64,000 nucleotides of DNA from an uncultured beta proteobacterium (lineage in GTDB: Bacteria > Pseudomonadota > Gammaproteobacteria > Burkholderiales > SG8-41): assembly GCA_903885665.1 (NCBI GenBank), contig CAISJL010000064.1:1-64000 (forward strand), read 5' to 3'. Both the position numbers and the translations under genes were made by a program. Below the pieces are notes generated by a model. It made no database searches, was not told where the DNA came from, and worked only from the letters and a program-made list of their open reading frames with translations. This document shows positions 53,459-62,298 of the stretch, one piece after another (the stretch's first letter is position 1; every line of letters starts with the position of its first letter).

Positions 53459-54445
53459 ATGAGATTAATGCGATGGTGCGTGATCGGTGGATTATTCATG
53501 TTTGCTACCGCTATTTGGGGGCAAACAGTTGCAACCAATACTGCAGTCTATCCGACGCGTGCGCTCAGGATGATTATGCCGTTTCCCCCAGGTGGACCTA
53601 CCGATATATTAGGTCGATTATTAGCGCAACGTTTGGGTGAAGCCTTAGGGCAGAATGTGATGGTGGATAATCGTGCGGGTGGCGGGGGTGCCATTGGTGG
53701 TGTTGCTGCCGCGCGTTCAGCTCCCGATGGTTATACTTTGTTTTTGGGGGGAATTACGACATTAGGTTCGGGGCCGTTTATTCATAAAGCATTGCCCTAC
53801 GACCCACTCAAAGACTTTCATACGGTGACGCAGGCCACATTGCAACCCTTGTTACTAACAACACACCCTTCGTTCCCGGCAAGATCAGTGAAAGAATATA
53901 TTGCCATTGCCAAAAAGCGACCAGGTGAAATTAATTACGCAAGCTCTGGGCCCGCTGGTTCGGGACATCTTGGTGGTGAGTTATTTAACTATGTCATGCA
54001 AATTAAATTAGTGCATGTGCCTTACAAAGGGGCGCCCCCTGCATTACAAGATTTGGTTGCAGGACAAGTGCAGTCGATGTTTGGAACAATGTTGGCAACC
54101 GTACCGGTAGTCCGTAATGGTAAGGTGCGCGCTCTAGCGATTACCGGATCAAAGCGCTCTATTGCGTTGCCAGATGTTCCTACGTTTACAGAGCAAGGCT
54201 ATCCGCAATATGATGCCAGTTCATGGAATGGCATATTGGTGCCTGCTGGCACGCCGCGTCCTATCATCGATCGCCTACATACGGAGTTAGTCAAAATCAT
54301 TCGTGACCCAAAGGTTTTGGAGCGATTAATTAATGATGGTCCAATTCCGGTGGGTAATACGCCTGAGGAATTCACAGCATTTATTAAGATTGAACAAGCC
54401 AAATGGAGTAAAGTGATACGCATGGCTAATATTCGTATTGAGTAG
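53459..54445 (+). CDS. Bug/TctC-family tripartite tricarboxylate receptor
   Basis: A 328-residue receptor. ATG 53459 is chosen because AGAGGG lies 5 bp before it and it begins a clean signal peptide (G-L-F-M-F-A-T-A-I-W-G-Q); the open frame starts 31 codons earlier inside the dehydrogenase gene. Blocks: P-F-P-P-G-G-P-T-D-I-L-G-R, V-D-N-R-A-G-G-G-G-A-I-G, L-P-Y-D-P-L-K-D-F and H-V-P-Y-K-G-A-P-P-A-L-Q-D-L. Lies 46 bp after the dehydrogenase. Confidence 0.91.
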   Translation: MRLMRWCVIGGLFMFATAIWGQTVATNTAVYPTRALRMIMPFPPGGPTDILGRLLAQRLGEALGQNVMVDNRAGGGGAIGGVAAARSAPDGYTLFLGGITTLGSGPFIHKALPYDPLKDFHTVTQATLQPLLLTTHPSFPARSVKEYIAIAKKRPGEINYASSGPAGSGHLGGELFNYVMQIKLVHVPYKGAPPALQDLVAGQVQSMFGTMLATVPVVRNGKVRALAITGSKRSIALPDVPTFTEQGYPQYDASSWNGILVPAGTPRPIIDRLHTELVKIIRDPKVLERLINDGPIPVGNTPEEFTAFIKIEQAKWSKVIRMANIRIE

Positions 54446-54501
54446 TTTTTGCATTAAATAATTGTAATATTGTAATTTTTATCAATTAGAAACAAATCAC
54501 T

Positions 54502-56625
54502 ATGACTAAGCATGAAGACCCATTTGCCGCCGACCGTGATCAACTCGGCAGTGCTTTATTTACCCCGCGTAGCGTTGCATTGGTTGGGGCCTCTGCAGAC
54601 CCATCTAAACTCGCCTCTCGTCCGCAGCGCGTGTTGCGTAAACACGGTTTCACCGGAACAATTATTCCAATTAATCCGGCACGCACTGAGATAAACGGTG
54701 ATCGTGCTTATCCGAGCCTGGCGAGCGTGCCAGAAAAAATTGATCACGCATTTATTATGGTGCCTTCTGCGGCAGTACCCGGGGTGATTGATGATTGTGT
54801 AGAAGCAGGGGCCAAAGTTGCCACAATATTTACTGCAGGTTTTGCAGAATTAGGTGAGGCAGGCCGACGTGTGCAAGACGCTATGGTTGAAAAAGCACGT
54901 CAAGGTGGAGTGCGTTTAATTGGCCCTAATTGCTTGGGTGTGGTGAATGTCAGTGGCCATACCGTATTGTCTGCAAATGCAGTGTTGGAGAGTGAAACCT
55001 TACACTCTGGCCATTTAAGCTTAGTGTCGCAAAGCGGTTCGATGATGGGCGCGATTGTGTCACGCGCGCAGACCCGTGGTTTAGGGTTTTCAAAGCTAGT
55101 GTCAGTAGGCAATGAGTGTGATGTGGGCGTGGGGGAGATTGTGGATTGCATGGTAGATGACCCCGCAACGCGTTGCATTATGTTGTTCTTGGAGACCTTT
55201 AGGGATGCGCCACGCTTAGGACTGGCGGCGCGCAGAGCGTATGCGCTAGGTAAGCCAGTGATTGCCTTTAAGCTTGGACGCTCAGCAGTGGGTCGTCAGA
55301 TAGCCACTACCCACACCGGTGCCATTGTGGGTGCGGATGATGTAGCCAATGCTTTTTTTAAGGATAACGGCATCATTCGGGTTGAAACATTCGAGGCGCT
55401 GTATGAAACCGCACAATTAGTCACTGGTTTTAAACCGCCCAAGGGTAAGCGGGTTTCGGTGCTGACCGGAACCGGTGGTGCCGCTGCAATGGTGGTCGAT
55501 CGTTTGGGTTTGACGGGGATTGATGTAGTAGGGCCTACGCCGAAAATCATGGCTGATTTGGCATTGCAAAACATTCAAGTCTCAGATGCACCACTGATTG
55601 ATATGCCTATGGGCAGAGGCGAAGGCAAGGTGTATTCAACCATTATTAACGCGCTAATGGATTCAGAGCATTGTGATGCGGTTGTGGCTGTGCAAGGTTC
55701 AACGGCAACGCAAAATCCAGAGTCAGTGCGGCAACGGATGTTAGCGGCAACATTGGGAGCAAAGCCATTAGCGATTTTCTTGGCACCGCAGGCCGATACG
55801 GCGTTGCGAATTTTGCAAGATAGCAATGTTGCTGCATTTCGTACGCCAGAGGCTTGTGCGGATGCAGTGCGGGCTTACTGCGAATGGCAAGTACCCACAG
55901 ATCACCCTGGAATCGATCCTCAGGTATTGAAGTCACTAAACACAACACTCCAGTCAATTGTCGGTGCGCCTATGCATGAGCAAGCAGCGGCATCAGCGCT
56001 TTCTGTTTTAGGGATTCCCTTTGCGCCAAGCCAAGTGATTGCGGGTGGTGTCGAGTCTGTAGCGCTACAGTTTCCAGTGGTCGCTAAAATTCTATCGGCT
56101 GATATTCCGCACAAGACAGAGGTTGGTGGAGTGGTATTAAATATCGTTGATGCCATTGAGTTACGCACGACGGTAGACGCCATGTTGGCGCGCATTGCTC
56201 AATCTAATCCGCAGGCCCATATCGAAGGCGTGCTTGTACAATCGATGGCGCGCGGTATTGCTGAAGTGATTGTTGGCTATCGCCGTGATCCTGATGTGGG
56301 GCCAGTGGTGATGGTTGGGGTCGGTGGCGTAATGGCCGAGTTGGGTGGTGGACATGCCGTGCGCTTGGCGCCAGTGACCTTGGCAGAAGCGCACAAGATG
56401 ATTGATGAGGTGCCGGGTTTTGCCTTGTTACGGGGTTACCGCAATCAACCTAAAGGCGATTTAACAGCCTTGGCACAGGTGATTCATCAGTTGTCGTTAC
56501 TGGCTTGTGTAGACACATGTGTAGTTACGGAGGCAGAGATTAATCCCTTACTCGTGAAGTCTGATGGCGTGCTTGCTGTCGATGCGTTGTTGGTGACTGC
56601 GGCGCTTAATAAGGAAACTATATGA
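54502..56625 (+). CDS. ADP-forming acyl-CoA synthetase, fused alpha-beta type
   Basis: A 707-residue fused acyl-CoA synthetase (NDP-forming) family protein. The CoA-binding domain begins P-R-S-V-A-L-V-G-A-S-A-D-P near residue 22. The succinyl-CoA-ligase-like domain has L-V-S-Q-S-G-S-M-M and the phospho-His block T-T-H-T-G-A-I-V-G near 271-279. The ATP-grasp domain (from about 495) has F-P-V-V-A-K-I-L-S-A-D-I-P-H-K-T-E and E-A-E-I-N-P-L near the C-terminus. It activates a carboxylic acid to its CoA ester using ATP. The next receptor gene overlaps it by 4 bp. Confidence 0.9.
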   Translation: MTKHEDPFAADRDQLGSALFTPRSVALVGASADPSKLASRPQRVLRKHGFTGTIIPINPARTEINGDRAYPSLASVPEKIDHAFIMVPSAAVPGVIDDCVEAGAKVATIFTAGFAELGEAGRRVQDAMVEKARQGGVRLIGPNCLGVVNVSGHTVLSANAVLESETLHSGHLSLVSQSGSMMGAIVSRAQTRGLGFSKLVSVGNECDVGVGEIVDCMVDDPATRCIMLFLETFRDAPRLGLAARRAYALGKPVIAFKLGRSAVGRQIATTHTGAIVGADDVANAFFKDNGIIRVETFEALYETAQLVTGFKPPKGKRVSVLTGTGGAAAMVVDRLGLTGIDVVGPTPKIMADLALQNIQVSDAPLIDMPMGRGEGKVYSTIINALMDSEHCDAVVAVQGSTATQNPESVRQRMLAATLGAKPLAIFLAPQADTALRILQDSNVAAFRTPEACADAVRAYCEWQVPTDHPGIDPQVLKSLNTTLQSIVGAPMHEQAAASALSVLGIPFAPSQVIAGGVESVALQFPVVAKILSADIPHKTEVGGVVLNIVDAIELRTTVDAMLARIAQSNPQAHIEGVLVQSMARGIAEVIVGYRRDPDVGPVVMVGVGGVMAELGGGHAVRLAPVTLAEAHKMIDEVPGFALLRGYRNQPKGDLTALAQVIHQLSLLACVDTCVVTEAEINPLLVKSDGVLAVDALLVTAALNKETI

Positions 56626-57587
56626 GATTGCATTGCTATCTGAGCGTTTTAATTGGATGGTGTTTGTTCGGTTTGAGTGAAGTGGTCTTCAGTGCAGACT
56701 ATCCGGTGAAGCCGATTCGTTTTATTTCGCCGTTTTCACCGGGTGGTGGCACGGATACTGTTGGACGTGCGCTAGCGGCTCGCTTGGCTGAGTTAATTGG
56801 AAAGCCGGTGATTGTCGATAATCGCCCTGGTGCTGAAGGCAGTATTGGTACTGAGTTGGGGGCGCGATCGCCTGCTGATGGTTATACGATTTTAGTGGCT
56901 AATTTAGGGACGCTCGCGATAAACCCGAATTTGCGTCAAGTTGCATTTGATCCATTACGTGATTTTGCGCCGATTACCCAAACTACGGCATCGTCTACGG
57001 TATTGGTAGTATTGCCCACGATGGGCGTGCGCACTGTTAAAGAGTTTGTGGCTTTGATGAAGTCTAAGCCGATGAACTATGGCGCTAGCTCATCAGCGAC
57101 GTTTTTGCCCATGGAGATGTTCAAGCAGTTGGCAAAGTTTGAGATGACTCATGTGCCCTACAAAGGTACAGGGCCTTCGATCACTGCAATGTTAAGTGGC
57201 GAAGTGCAAGCCATGTTTGGCGGTTCGATTGTCACTACACCACAAGTCAAGTCAGGTCGATTACGCGCCTTGGCAGTTGCGGGTGATCGGCGTGCCAGAG
57301 CGCTACCCGATGTGCCGACGATTGCAGAGTCTGGTTATCCCGGTTATGAAGCCAATAGCTGGAATGGGTTGGTAGCACCTGCCGGAACCCCTCGCCCAAT
57401 CATTAACCGTTTAAATGCGGCATTGATAAAAATTTTGGCGATGCGAGAGATGATTGATTATATGGTTGCTGATGGTGCAGAGCCTCAGAGTAGTACGCCC
57501 GAGGAGTTTGCGAGTTATATTCGTTCAGAGCATGCCAAATGGGCTAAGGTGATTCGAGCCGCTAATATCAAGAAAGATCAGCTTTGA
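56622..57587 (+). CDS. Bug/TctC-family receptor coupled to acyl-CoA synthetase
   Basis: A 321-residue receptor. Its ATG overlaps the stop of the synthetase (ATGA) and its own stop overlaps or abuts the next start, so uptake and activation are made from one message. Signal peptide ends S-E-V-V-F-S-A-D. Blocks: P-F-S-P-G-G-G-T-D-T-V-G-R, V-D-N-R-P-G-A-E-G-S-I-G, F-D-P-L-R-D-F-A-P-I and H-V-P-Y-K-G-T-G-P-S-I-T. The ligand is most likely a carboxylate that the upstream synthetase then activates. Confidence 0.92.
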   Translation: MRLHCYLSVLIGWCLFGLSEVVFSADYPVKPIRFISPFSPGGGTDTVGRALAARLAELIGKPVIVDNRPGAEGSIGTELGARSPADGYTILVANLGTLAINPNLRQVAFDPLRDFAPITQTTASSTVLVVLPTMGVRTVKEFVALMKSKPMNYGASSSATFLPMEMFKQLAKFEMTHVPYKGTGPSITAMLSGEVQAMFGGSIVTTPQVKSGRLRALAVAGDRRARALPDVPTIAESGYPGYEANSWNGLVAPAGTPRPIINRLNAALIKILAMREMIDYMVADGAEPQSSTPEEFASYIRSEHAKWAKVIRAANIKKDQL

Positions 57588-57592
57588 GCGTA

Positions 57593-58972
57593 ATGCCCGA
57601 AGAGGGGCTTGGACTGGGTGCGACTAGACGTTTTGCACAGCATATTGCTGAAACAAAATTTTCACAGCTATCGCCTTTGGTAATACATGCGGCTAAGCGT
57701 GCATTACTTGATTTTATGACGTGCGCCGTATCAGGGTCTGCGATGCCAGTCTCGAAGGCATTGTTAGCGTATTTTCAGGAGAGCGATGCGACGCGGATTG
57801 CAACCGTGATCGGTAGTGGCGAGCGACTCTCGGCTGCTAATGCCGCGCTAGTCAATGGTGCGAATACCCATGGCCTAGACTTTGATGACGGCCATACTCA
57901 TGGTTCAGCGCATCCATCCGGTGCTATTTTTCCTGCAGTTCTAGCTGCTGCCGAGCAGCATCAATCCTCTCCGCAGGCGATTTTGCTTGCTGCAGTGATT
58001 GGCTACGATGTCATGACTAGAATTGCCTCGGCAATGCACCCAGTGAGCGCGCAACGCGGTTGGCATAACACACCCGTATCTGGCGTCTTTGGTGCGACTG
58101 CTGCCGTGGCCTCCATTTTGCAATTGGACGCTGCCGCCAGCCAACATGCGCTCGGTTTGGCAGGGGGGTTTGCTGGGGGTATTCGAGAGTATTTAGAAGA
58201 AGGTGCGGAAATTAAACGCTTGCACCCAGGCAAGGCGGCACGCGATGGTTTGCTGTGTGCAGAGTTCGCCGCACGTGGTATTACGGGCTCGAGCAAGGTG
58301 TTAGAGGGTCGCTATGGATTGTTCAATGTTTTTGTTGGTGGTCAGGTTAAATGGGACCGTTTATTTGAAGGTCTAGGTGAGCGCTACGAAATCAATCAAG
58401 TCTATTTCAAGCCCTACCCATGTTGTCGCCATTATCATTCCGTAGTTCAGGCGCTATTGACGCTGCGCGAGCAGCATGGCTTTAATGCTGCAGATGTGAA
58501 GCGTATGGAAATTGGTTTGTACGCGGTTGGTGTGCATGGCCATGATCACAAGCATTGTGAAAATTTATTAGATTCGCAAATGAGCGCGCCTTGTGCTGCT
58601 GCGCTTGCTATAGTCGATGGTGGCTTGGCCGCACATCAATTTTTACCGGATAGCGTACAGCGACCTGCAGTGAGTCGACTGATCGATCTCGCAGCGGTGA
58701 ACATAGATCCTGAATGTGAACGTATATATCCGCAACGGCGCTCTGGTGCAGTCAGTGTGACTTTGCAAAATGGGCAAACTGTTCAGATGAGAATACTTGA
58801 TCCTAAAGGTGAAGGGGATAACCCCATGACAGATGCAGATTTGGAGCAAAAGTTTTTGGTAAATTGCACCCCCTTGATAGGTGCTGTCAGAGGCCAACGC
58901 CTATTAGAGGCAATATGGAATTTCGACCAGATGCGTGATAGCCAAGAATTATTTGACTGGCCCCAGACCTAG
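57593..58972 (+). CDS. MmgE/PrpD family protein (2-methylcitrate dehydratase-like)
   Basis: A protein of about 459 residues from the MmgE/PrpD fold. Family blocks: G-L-D-F-D-D-G-H-T-H-G-S-A-H-P-S near residue 99, G-Y-D-V-M-T-R-I near 139, G-G-F-A-G-G-I-R-E-Y and K-R-L-H-P-G-K-A-A-R-D-G, then K-P-Y-P-C-C-R-H-Y-H-S near 275. Members dehydrate methylcitrate, open lactones or decarboxylate aconitate, so the reaction is unclear. ATG 57593 is used; a TTG at 57584 overlapping the previous stop is the alternative. Confidence 0.9.
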   Translation: MPEEGLGLGATRRFAQHIAETKFSQLSPLVIHAAKRALLDFMTCAVSGSAMPVSKALLAYFQESDATRIATVIGSGERLSAANAALVNGANTHGLDFDDGHTHGSAHPSGAIFPAVLAAAEQHQSSPQAILLAAVIGYDVMTRIASAMHPVSAQRGWHNTPVSGVFGATAAVASILQLDAAASQHALGLAGGFAGGIREYLEEGAEIKRLHPGKAARDGLLCAEFAARGITGSSKVLEGRYGLFNVFVGGQVKWDRLFEGLGERYEINQVYFKPYPCCRHYHSVVQALLTLREQHGFNAADVKRMEIGLYAVGVHGHDHKHCENLLDSQMSAPCAAALAIVDGGLAAHQFLPDSVQRPAVSRLIDLAAVNIDPECERIYPQRRSGAVSVTLQNGQTVQMRILDPKGEGDNPMTDADLEQKFLVNCTPLIGAVRGQRLLEAIWNFDQMRDSQELFDWPQT

Positions 58973-59066
58973 TGATTTGAGCGAACTGCAGTCGATTTTA
59001 ATATGTCGATTGCAGAAGTAGCAGTGATTTTTTATAGTGATTTATTTTTAATGAGAGAGAGTTGTT

Positions 59067-59984
59067 ATGAGTGCTGGAATTGTAGAAGGCAAGGTTGTTA
59101 TTGTGACGGGTGCAGGTCGTGGTATTGGTCGTGATATTGCTAAACTGATGGGTAAAGAGGGTGCCAAGGTTATTGTGAACGACATTGGTGCTTCGCTAGA
59201 GGGTGCGGGTCTGGATGCAACACCAGCTGATCAAGTGGTTGCTGAGATTCGTGCTACAGGTGGTGAGGCGATTGCAAGCTATGACAGCGTTGCAGATTGG
59301 GATAGTGCGCAGCGCATTGTGCAAGCAGCAGTAGATACCTATGGTCGGATTGACAGCGTAGTCAATAATGCCGGTATTTTGCGCGATATTATTTTCCATA
59401 AAATGTCATTTGAAGATTGGGATCAAGTGATTAAGGTAATTTTATATGGCGCATTTAATATGAGTCGTGCCGCTGCTACGCATTTTCGTAATCAGAATAG
59501 CGGTAGCCTAGTGCAAATGATTTCAAACTCTGGCTTGGCAGGTAATGTAGGACAGGCTAATTATGGGGCTGCCAAAGCAGGTATGGTGATGTTGTCAAAG
59601 ACTATTGCTTTGGATATGCAACGCTATAACGTGCGTTCGAATTGTATTGCACCGTCTGCTTGGACGCGGATGACTGGATCAATTCCTGCCAATACACCAG
59701 ATAAAGCAGCTCGCGTTGCGCAACGGCAGTTAGTAACCCCAGATAAAAATGCACCTTTGGCAGTATTTTTGGCCAGCGATGCAGCACATGAGGTGAATGG
59801 ACAAATTTTTTACTCGCGCATGAATGAAATATTTTTAGCGAGCCAGTCCAGGCCGATTCGTGGTGTGCATCGTAGCGATGGCTGGACGCCACAGGCGATT
59901 GCTGATCATGCGCTACCGGCATTAAGGCCATCTTTCTTTGCGCTGGAGCGCAATCAAGATGTGTTTAGTTGGGATCCGATCTAG
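59067..59984 (+). CDS. Short-chain dehydrogenase/reductase (MFE-2-like hydroxyacyl-CoA dehydrogenase type)
   Basis: A 305-residue SDR. Cofactor motif G-A-G-R-G-I-G near residues 16-22, V-N-N-A-G-I-L-R-D near 98, catalytic Ser in I-S-N-S-G-L-A and Y-G-A-A-K-A-G near 168. The N-N-A-G-I-L-R-D and I-I-F-H-K-M-S segments resemble the dehydrogenase unit of peroxisomal-type multifunctional enzyme 2, so a 3-hydroxyacyl-CoA is a likely substrate. The C-terminal 60 residues are longer than a minimal SDR. AGAGAG site before the ATG. NAD is favoured by the acidic residue after the second strand. Confidence 0.9.
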   Translation: MSAGIVEGKVVIVTGAGRGIGRDIAKLMGKEGAKVIVNDIGASLEGAGLDATPADQVVAEIRATGGEAIASYDSVADWDSAQRIVQAAVDTYGRIDSVVNNAGILRDIIFHKMSFEDWDQVIKVILYGAFNMSRAAATHFRNQNSGSLVQMISNSGLAGNVGQANYGAAKAGMVMLSKTIALDMQRYNVRSNCIAPSAWTRMTGSIPANTPDKAARVAQRQLVTPDKNAPLAVFLASDAAHEVNGQIFYSRMNEIFLASQSRPIRGVHRSDGWTPQAIADHALPALRPSFFALERNQDVFSWDPI

Positions 59985-60035
59985 CCGTATTCAGATCGTG
60001 TTGTGATGGGTGCTGGTCAATCAAAGGAAATGCTA

Positions 60036-61052
60036 ATGAATCCACTAATCTGTGTCTGGTTTATGCAGGTTACTAGCGTATGTCGCCGTTTTGCGATGAT
60101 GCTTGCAGCGGTCTTGTGTAGCGGCATTCTCATGAACAGCGTATCCGCACAACACTTTCCAACAAAACCTGTGCGGATCATCGTCGGCTTTGGTATCGGT
60201 GGGGCCACAGACATTGTGGCACGCACTTTGGCACAAAGCCTAGCAGCCGATTGGAAACAAAATGTTTTGGTTGATAATCGTCCAGGGGCAAGTGGAATGA
60301 TTGCAGCAGAAATGGTTGCCAAGGCGCCAGCCGACGGTTACACCTTGATGATCACGCCACAAACTAGTCTTGCGGTTGCCCCTGCGCTCTATGGTAAAGC
60401 GCCTTATGATAGTTTGCGTGATTTCACCACCATTACCTTGACTGGTTATACGCCATTGCTAATGGTGGTGCATCCATCGCTACCAGCTAGAACATTTAAG
60501 GAATTTATTGCGCTTGCAAAACGCAGTAAAGAGCCTTTGACCTTTGGTTCGGGTGGGGTCGGTTCGTCGCCGCACATGGCTGGTGAATTGATGCGAGCAC
60601 AGCTTGGCATTCGCATCACTCATATACCTTATAAGGGTGAAAATCCAGCGCTAGCCGATACGGTAGGTGGGCAAATTCCGATGATGTTTGGTAATCTGCC
60701 GGTCGCGTTGCCGCAAACCAATAGCGGTCGATTGCGGGGTTTAGCGAATACTTGGAGTGTGCGCTCACCCTTGGCACCTAATATTCCAACAGTTGCTGAA
60801 TCTGGTTTTAAGGACTACGCCATTGCTACCTGGTTTGGTTTGTTAGGGCCAGCCAATATGTCACCTGTGCTCACTATGCGTATTCAACGTGATACCGCTA
60901 GACTATTTAATGTGCAGGCGACTAAAGACAAATTAACGGGCATGGGTGTTGATTTGGTATTAAATACCCCCGAGCAGTTTCGTGAGTATCTGCGTGGCGA
61001 GTTGGTGCGTTATAGCAAAGTCATTAAAGATGCGGATATTAAGGCAGAATAA
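60036..61052 (+). CDS. Bug/TctC-family tripartite tricarboxylate receptor
   Basis: A 338-residue receptor. ATG 60036 is chosen because AAAGGA lies 7 bp upstream; GTG 60003 would add 11 residues. The signal peptide is long with a basic segment (C-R-R-F) and ends S-V-S-A-Q. Blocks: P-V-R-I-I-V-G-F-G-I-G-G-A-T-D (the usual P-F-P-P-G-G is altered to G-F-G-I-G-G), V-D-N-R-P-G-A-S-G-M-I-A and H-I-P-Y-K-G-E-N-P-A-L. A dehydrogenase starts immediately after its stop. Confidence 0.9.
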   Translation: MNPLICVWFMQVTSVCRRFAMMLAAVLCSGILMNSVSAQHFPTKPVRIIVGFGIGGATDIVARTLAQSLAADWKQNVLVDNRPGASGMIAAEMVAKAPADGYTLMITPQTSLAVAPALYGKAPYDSLRDFTTITLTGYTPLLMVVHPSLPARTFKEFIALAKRSKEPLTFGSGGVGSSPHMAGELMRAQLGIRITHIPYKGENPALADTVGGQIPMMFGNLPVALPQTNSGRLRGLANTWSVRSPLAPNIPTVAESGFKDYAIATWFGLLGPANMSPVLTMRIQRDTARLFNVQATKDKLTGMGVDLVLNTPEQFREYLRGELVRYSKVIKDADIKAE

Positions 61053-61922
61053 GTGAATCATTCTGTCGCAAAGCCGCGCATTGGTGTGATTGGTCTGGGT
61101 GCATTAGGTGAGCCGATCAGCGCCTTATTACTGCAAGCGGGGTACTCTATAGCGGTATATGACGTGCGCGCAGAGCCGATGCAAAAGTTGCAGGCGCTTG
61201 GCGCGACAGCGTGCGCTCATCCCGCTCAGCTGGCACAGTGCAGTGAGCTTATTTTTTCTTTTGTGACCGATGCCGCTCAAACGCAGAGGGTGATAGCAGG
61301 TGAGTCTGGCATTTTAAATCACCTCCGTGCGGGCACTGTGTTTGCCACCGGTAGCACCCTTGGTATCGACTCGGTACGGCAGTGTGCGCAGATGCTGGCT
61401 ACACAGGGTAGCGAGTTACTGGACATGCCCATCTCAGGGGGTATTGTCGCCGCGCGCGCTGGACAATTGAGTTTAATGGTGGGGGGTGCAGCTGAGACTG
61501 TAGAGCGTTTGCGTCCAATATTGACAGTCTTTGCAAGCGACATTACTCACACTGGTGGGGTAGGCACTGGCCAGGCCGCAAAATTAGCGCATCAACTCGT
61601 ATTTGGTGTGCAGGTCGTTGCTTTGCTCGAGGGCTTAGCTGTCGCTGCTGCTGGTGGCGTGAAGCCCGCAATCATGCGTCAGGTGTTGGGTCAGGGTTTG
61701 GCCAATAGCGCGGTATTGCAAGCATGGCCAGATCTCGGGCCGCGTTGGAAGGGCATGTTGCAACCCTTGGATGAGGGCATGCCGCTTCCGAATTTACGTA
61801 AAGATTTACATTTGGTGGCTGCACTTGCTCAGCGCTTAGGTGTGGCAACCCCATTGCTCACACAGGCCTCAATCATTGCTGATAGCGGTACTGCAACAGG
61901 TAGCCAAGATCCTGATTTGTAG
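61053..61922 (+). CDS. 3-hydroxyisobutyrate dehydrogenase family oxidoreductase
   Basis: A 289-residue beta-hydroxyacid dehydrogenase. N-terminal cofactor motif I-G-V-I-G-L-G-A-L-G-E-P near residues 10-21, substrate-site D-M-P-I-S-G-G near 124-130, and the catalytic Lys in G-Q-A-A-K-L-A-H-Q near 173. Starts with GTG directly after the upstream stop (TAAGTG). The Asp at the end of the second strand (V-Y-D-V-R) favours NAD. It would oxidise a 3-hydroxy acid, fitting a catabolic role with the SDR and synthetase upstream. Confidence 0.9.
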   Translation: MNHSVAKPRIGVIGLGALGEPISALLLQAGYSIAVYDVRAEPMQKLQALGATACAHPAQLAQCSELIFSFVTDAAQTQRVIAGESGILNHLRAGTVFATGSTLGIDSVRQCAQMLATQGSELLDMPISGGIVAARAGQLSLMVGGAAETVERLRPILTVFASDITHTGGVGTGQAAKLAHQLVFGVQVVALLEGLAVAAAGGVKPAIMRQVLGQGLANSAVLQAWPDLGPRWKGMLQPLDEGMPLPNLRKDLHLVAALAQRLGVATPLLTQASIIADSGTATGSQDPDL

Positions 61923-62298
61923 TGTTGCTTTGGTTGTAAAAAATGCTGACCCGGGTCGTTGGATGTGGTGTCGATGTGGTGCTTCTCCTGGGAAAAATTA
62001 AAATTTAAAATTAAATAGTGAACATTAAATAGTAGTCATGTTAAGGCGTTCAGTTACAAATCGAATGTCATTGTGTTTGCATGCGGTTTTCATCAAAATC
62101 TGACCCTGCCGTGTCATCATAGGAGTTTGCATTTTTGCTGACCTGTTGCGCCTTGTGGCGCTTGCAGTGATTAATTAATGATTCACATGAATCAAATGAT
62201 TAAAATGAATCAAATGAATCAAATGAATCAATAGGTTATAGATTTTTATTAGGATTCCGCAAGGGATTATCCGAAGTCATTACTATGGTTAAACAATT
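61923..62298. other. Intergenic region with a tandem array, no gene seen
   Basis: AT-rich, no recognised gene. It contains a 9-bp array (listed separately). No hairpin with a T-tract was found after the dehydrogenase. The promoter of the flavoprotein gene must lie in its right half. Confidence 0.5.
62187..62231. repeat. Tandem repeat, 9-bp unit ATGAATCAA, five copies
   Basis: Four perfect copies of ATGAATCAA and one altered copy (ATGATTAAA) in second place. The array ends 67 bp before the flavoprotein start codon. Confidence 0.9.

Noticed and set aside
44491..61052. Bug receptors as recent tandem duplicates
   Set aside because: Their signal peptides, first-strand motifs and ligand-loop residues differ throughout, so they are old paralogues or independently acquired.
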